NCBI GenBank assembly: GCA_022770425.1
Contig: JALEHY010000011.1
Coordinates: 1 to 27,530 of the forward strand
DNA from: Parvimonas sp.
Lineage (GTDB): Bacteria > Bacillota > Clostridia > Tissierellales > Peptoniphilaceae
Direction: 5' to 3'
DNA length: 27,530 nucleotides
Each line of letters opens with the position of its first letter. The stretch's first letter is position 1. Positions 24,364-27,530 of the stretch are shown here, piece after piece. The notes under the pieces were generated by a model. It was given only the letters and a program-made list of their open reading frames with translations. It did not search any database and had not been told where the DNA came from. A program made the position numbers and the translations under genes.

Positions 24364-25436
24364 AAAATATGAAAAGATTTTTGTCATTGTTTTTGATTTT
24401 CGGATTGATTTTTACAGCTTGTTCAAAACAATCAAATAATGATAAAAAAGTAGATGTAACAGAAAAAAAGACCGATGAAACAAAAGTTTTTAAAGATGAT
24501 TTAGGCAGAGAAGTAACACTAAAGAAAAATATTACAAGAGTAGCTCCGTCAGGAAATCCTGCTCAAGTTATGTTGCATATTTTTGAACCCACAAAATTAG
24601 TCGGACTTTCAAGTAAACTTTCAAAAGAAACTGAAAAATATGTTTCTTTTGAGTTTAAAAATCTTCCTGAATTTGGAGCTTTTTATGGGAAAAAAGCAAA
24701 TCTTAATATGGAAGCACTTTTAAATGCCAAACCTGAAGTAATTATTGATATGGGTGAGAAGAAAAAAGGAATAGAAGATGATTTGAACAGATTGCAGGCA
24801 CAACTTAATGTTCCGGTTGTATTTATTGAACTTACTTTAGATAAATTACCTAATAGTTTTGAAAGACTTGCAGAAGTTTTAGGAAATGAAAAAAGAGGAA
24901 AAGAACTCTCCGATTATATCAATAAAACTTATGATGAAATAAAAGTCGGTAAAGAAAAAATAAAGGCGGAAAAGAAAGTTTATTTTGGCGGAGGTAAAAC
25001 AGGACTTTTTGCAAATGCCAAAGGATCTATTCATTCGGATATAATTGAATTTATCGGTGCGAAAAATCCAATTGTTGTTGAAAAAATACAAGGTGGAAGC
25101 GGAAATGAAATTCCTTTTGAAAAATTATCAGAATCAAATCCTGATTTTTTAATTTTTGAAAGTAAAGATATATTAGAAAAGATAAAGACAGATGAAACTT
25201 TTAAAACCTTAGATGCGGTTAAAGAAAATAAAGTTGCTTTTTCACCGATTGGACCGTACGGTTTTTTCGGAAGACCACCGGCTGCAAATAGAATAATAGG
25301 AATGAAATGGCTTGGAAATTTGATTTATCCGGAAATTTATAATTATGATATTAAAAAAGAAATTAAAGACTTTTACAAACTATTTTATAATTATGATTTA
25401 AAAGATGAAGATATTTTAAATTTATTGGGAATATAA
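24360..25436 (+). CDS. Periplasmic-binding-type lipoprotein for metal chelate uptake (BtuF/FepB fold)
   Basis: This 358-residue substrate-binding lipoprotein belongs with the FecCD permease and ATPase. The signal peptide ends in the lipobox IFTAC (Cys21). DDLGREVTLKKNITRV opens the first lobe, KPEVIIDMG lies in it, and a long helix then joins the second lobe. The C-terminus contains GPYGFFGRPPAANRIIGMKWLGNLIYPEIYNYDIKKEIKDFYKLFY, conserved in binding proteins of this fold. The substrate cannot be read from the sequence; iron-siderophore, haem, corrinoid and molybdate/tungstate binders share this fold. AAGGAGG precedes the ATG. It is the last gene of the operon, with a terminator 18 bases beyond the stop. 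Confidence 0.88.
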   Translation: MKNMKRFLSLFLIFGLIFTACSKQSNNDKKVDVTEKKTDETKVFKDDLGREVTLKKNITRVAPSGNPAQVMLHIFEPTKLVGLSSKLSKETEKYVSFEFKNLPEFGAFYGKKANLNMEALLNAKPEVIIDMGEKKKGIEDDLNRLQAQLNVPVVFIELTLDKLPNSFERLAEVLGNEKRGKELSDYINKTYDEIKVGKEKIKAEKKVYFGGGKTGLFANAKGSIHSDIIEFIGAKNPIVVEKIQGGSGNEIPFEKLSESNPDFLIFESKDILEKIKTDETFKTLDAVKENKVAFSPIGPYGFFGRPPAANRIIGMKWLGNLIYPEIYNYDIKKEIKDFYKLFYNYDLKDEDILNLLGI

Positions 25437-25453
25437 CAGCTTTAAATTTAACT

Positions 25454-25492
25454 GAAATATCAGAATTTGATTCTGATATTTCTTTTTTATTT
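25454..25492 (+). terminator. Terminator of the uptake operon
   Basis: GAAATATCAGAAT (25454-25466) and ATTCTGATATTTC (25470-25482) form a perfect 13-bp stem with a TTG loop. TTTTTTATTTT follows. Confidence 0.9.
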
Positions 25493-25535
25493 TAACATTT
25501 TATTTATTAAATTTTAAAAATTTTTTATAAAAAAG

Positions 25536-25563
25536 TTGTAAAAATAAAATTATGTGGTATAAT
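25536..25563 (+). promoter_or_regulatory. groESL promoter
   Basis: TTGTAA (25536-25541), 16 bases, TATAAT (25558-25563). The CIRCE operator begins 12 bases after the -10, over the expected transcription start. Confidence 0.75.
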
Positions 25564-25574
25564 ATAAGTATGAA

Positions 25575-25601
25575 TTAGCACTCAATTAGTTAGACTGCTA
25601 A
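25575..25601. promoter_or_regulatory. CIRCE operator (HrcA binding site)
   Basis: The left arm TTAGCACTC (25575-25583) is perfect. Nine bases follow, then GACTGCTAA (25593-25601), which differs from the consensus GAGTGCTAA at one position. HrcA represses chaperone operons from this site and releases it under heat or folding stress. Confidence 0.93.
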
Positions 25602-25625
25602 TAAAGAAAATATAGGAGGTATATT

Positions 25626-25910
25626 ATGAAATTAAAACCAATAGGCGATAAGTTAGTTATAGAAATGGTAGAAGTAGAAGAAAAAACAAGTTCAGGAATA
25701 GTTCTTCCGACTTCTGCAAAGGAAGCCCCAAGTGTTGCTAAAGTTCTTGCTATAGGGGAAGAAATTTTAAAAGATGAAGATAAAAAAGATTTAGTAAAAG
25801 TTGGAGATAAGGTAATTTTTTCAAAATATGCAGGAACTGAAGTTAAACTTGATAAAAAAGAATATATAATTGTTAAAATTGCTGATGTTTTAGCGGTAGT
25901 TGAAGAATAG
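25626..25910 (+). CDS. groES: Co-chaperonin GroES
   Basis: This 94-residue protein forms the heptameric lid of the GroEL folding chamber. It starts MKLKPIGDKLVIEMVEVEEKTSSGIVLP, the classic N-terminus with the mobile loop that contacts GroEL (about 17-32). VGDKVIFSKYAGTEVKLDKKEYIIVKIADVLAVVE closes it, also typical. Length is normal. AGGAGG lies seven bases before the ATG. It is preceded by the CIRCE operator and followed by groEL after a gap of 10 bases, so the two form one heat-inducible operon. Confidence 0.97.
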   Translation: MKLKPIGDKLVIEMVEVEEKTSSGIVLPTSAKEAPSVAKVLAIGEEILKDEDKKDLVKVGDKVIFSKYAGTEVKLDKKEYIIVKIADVLAVVEE

Positions 25911-25920
25911 GAGGAATATA

Positions 25921-27530
25921 ATGGCAAAAGAAATAAAATTTAATGAAGATGCAAGAAAAGGAATGGAAGCGGGAATAAATAAACTTTCAAATGCAGTGAA
26001 AGTTACACTCGGACCTAAAGGAAGAAATGTTGTTTTGGATAAAAAATTCGGTTCTCCACTTATAACAAATGACGGAGTTACTATTGCAAGAGAAATTGAG
26101 TTAGAAGATCCTTATGAAAATATGGGAGCTCAACTTGTTAAAGAAGTTGCCACAAAGACAAACGATGTTGCCGGAGACGGTACAACAACAGCCACTCTTT
26201 TAGCACAAGCAATTATCAGAGAAGGTTTAAAAAATGTTGCTGCCGGTGCAAATCCTATGATTATTCAAAAAGGAATTAAAAAAGCGGTTGAAAAAGCAGT
26301 TGAAGGAATAAAAGAATTTTCTACTGTTGTTGAAACTAAAGAAAGTATTGCTCAAGTTGCTGCAATTTCCGCAGCTGATGAAGAAGTAGGAAAACTTATT
26401 TCAGATGCAATGGAAAAAGTTGGGAAAGATGGAGTTATTACTGTTGAAGAATCAAGAAGTATGGGAACAACTTTAGACGTAGTTGAAGGTATGCAATTTG
26501 ATAGAGGGTATGTTTCTCCTTATATGGTTACAAACACCGAAAAAATGGAAGCGGAGCTTGAAGAACCTTATATTTTAATTACTGATAAGAAAATTTCAAA
26601 TATTCAGGAAGTGTTGCCGGTTTTAGAACAAATTGTTCAACAAGGAAGACCGCTTTTAATTATTGCTGATGATGTAGAAGGAGAAGCAATGGCAACTCTT
26701 GTTGTAAATAAGTTGAGAGGAACATTTAATTGTGTAGCAGTAAAAGCCCCTGCGTTTGGTGACAGAAGAAAAGATATGTTACAAGACATTGCAATATTAA
26801 CAGGTGGTGTTGTTGTTTCTGATGAATTAGGATACGATTTAAAAGAAACTACTGTTGATATGTTAGGAAAAGCAAGAAGAGTAACAGTAGGCAAAGAAAT
26901 TACTGTTATAGTGAATGGTGCCGGTGATACTAAGGCAATAGAAGAAAGAGTTTCATTAATCAGAAATCATATTGAAAACAGTGATTCTGAATATGATAGG
27001 GATAAATTACAAGAAAGGCTTGCAAAACTTGCAGGTGGAGTTGCGGTAATTCAAGTAGGAGCGGCAACTGAAACAGAACTTAAGGAAAGAAAATTAAGAA
27101 TAGAAGATGCACTTGCAGCTACAAGAGCAGCAGTTGAAGAAGGAATTGTTCCGGGTGGCGGTACAGTTTTATTAAATGTAATTCCAAAAGTGAAAGCCTT
27201 ATTAGATGAAACTTCAGGAGATGAAAGAACAGGAGTTAACATAATTGTTAAAGCTCTTGAGGAACCTGTTAGACAAATTGCGATAAATGCAGGACTTGAA
27301 GGTTCTGTTATTGTTGAAAATGTAAAGAACAGTGAAGTTGGAATAGGATTTGATGCTTTAAATGAAAAATATGTAAATATGCTTGAAAGTGGAATTGTTG
27401 ATCCTACAAAAGTTACAAGGTCAGCTTTACAAAACGCAGCAAGTGTTGCATCTATGGTTTTAACAACTGAAGCTGCAGTTGCAGATGTGACAAAAGATGA
27501 ACCAATGGGACAAATGCCTGGAGGAATGAA
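25921..27530 (+). CDS. groEL: Chaperonin GroEL (cut by the window end)
   Basis: The open frame of 536 codons runs into the window edge. GroEL forms the double-ring chamber in which proteins fold with ATP and GroES. It begins MAKEIKFNEDARKGMEAGINKLSNAVKVTLGPKGRNVVLDK. The ATP site DGVTIAREIELEDPYENMGAQLVKEVATKTNDVAGDGTTTAT (about 57-98) and GGVAVIQVGAATETELKERK in the apical-intermediate region match fully. The last visible residues, PMGQMPGGM, belong to the usual Gly/Met-rich tail, so only a few codons are missing. GGAGG lies before the ATG. No frameshift or unusual residue was noticed. Confidence 0.97.
   Translation, partial: MAKEIKFNEDARKGMEAGINKLSNAVKVTLGPKGRNVVLDKKFGSPLITNDGVTIAREIELEDPYENMGAQLVKEVATKTNDVAGDGTTTATLLAQAIIREGLKNVAAGANPMIIQKGIKKAVEKAVEGIKEFSTVVETKESIAQVAAISAADEEVGKLISDAMEKVGKDGVITVEESRSMGTTLDVVEGMQFDRGYVSPYMVTNTEKMEAELEEPYILITDKKISNIQEVLPVLEQIVQQGRPLLIIADDVEGEAMATLVVNKLRGTFNCVAVKAPAFGDRRKDMLQDIAILTGGVVVSDELGYDLKETTVDMLGKARRVTVGKEITVIVNGAGDTKAIEERVSLIRNHIENSDSEYDRDKLQERLAKLAGGVAVIQVGAATETELKERKLRIEDALAATRAAVEEGIVPGGGTVLLNVIPKVKALLDETSGDERTGVNIIVKALEEPVRQIAINAGLEGSVIVENVKNSEVGIGFDALNEKYVNMLESGIVDPTKVTRSALQNAASVASMVLTTEAAVADVTKDEPMGQMPGGM

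Noticed and set aside
1..27530. CRISPR arrays, tRNA or rRNA genes
   Set aside because: No regularly spaced direct repeats, no tRNA-like cloverleaf and no rRNA sequence were seen.

Overview
The window looks like a low-GC anaerobic Firmicute of the Peptoniphilaceae/Tissierellia kind, with Parvimonas a plausible genus. That is an inference from the very AT-rich sequence, the fused IspH-ribosomal protein S1 gene, the CIRCE-controlled groESL operon and the gene content. No rRNA or marker gene here settles the species.

Left part (1 to about 8.3 kb): accessory DNA from an integrative/conjugative or mobilizable element. It opens with the 3' end of a group II intron (1-139) inserted in-frame in a large SNF2-type helicase/methylase gene, whose 3' exon follows (140-1282). 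Next come two small overlapping membrane-protein genes, a promoter-structured RNA-terminator unit (2188-2411), a large protein with a probable PBECR4-type nuclease domain, and an unknown translationally coupled partner. On the opposite strand are a MOBP-type relaxase and its MobC accessory protein, preceded by an oriT-like region full of inverted repeats (6650-6802). A membrane-anchored J-domain protein on the minus strand and an IS481-family insertion sequence (about 8.29-9.47 kb) close this part. No integrase is visible, so the element is only partly in view or has lost its end.

Middle part (9.6-20.6 kb): core chromosome. One operon from a clean promoter (9572-9600) holds a HI0933/YhiN-type flavoprotein with an apparent AUA start, cmk, plsC and ispH-rpsA, ending at a strong terminator. 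A lone lipoprotein gene lies on the minus strand. A second operon holds comEC, holA and a copper P-type ATPase gene, overlapping or abutting one another.

Right part (20.6-27.5 kb): two tandem YehR-like (DUF1307) lipoprotein genes; a four-gene metal/chelate uptake operon (FecCD permease, ATPase, SAM methyltransferase, binding lipoprotein) with its own promoter and terminator; then CIRCE-groES-groEL, with groEL cut by the window end a few codons before its expected stop.

The points most worth a second look are the structured RNA ending just before the PBECR4-like gene, the intron in the helicase gene, the J-domain membrane protein beside an IS-interrupted promoter, the AUA start, and the methyltransferase inside the uptake operon.
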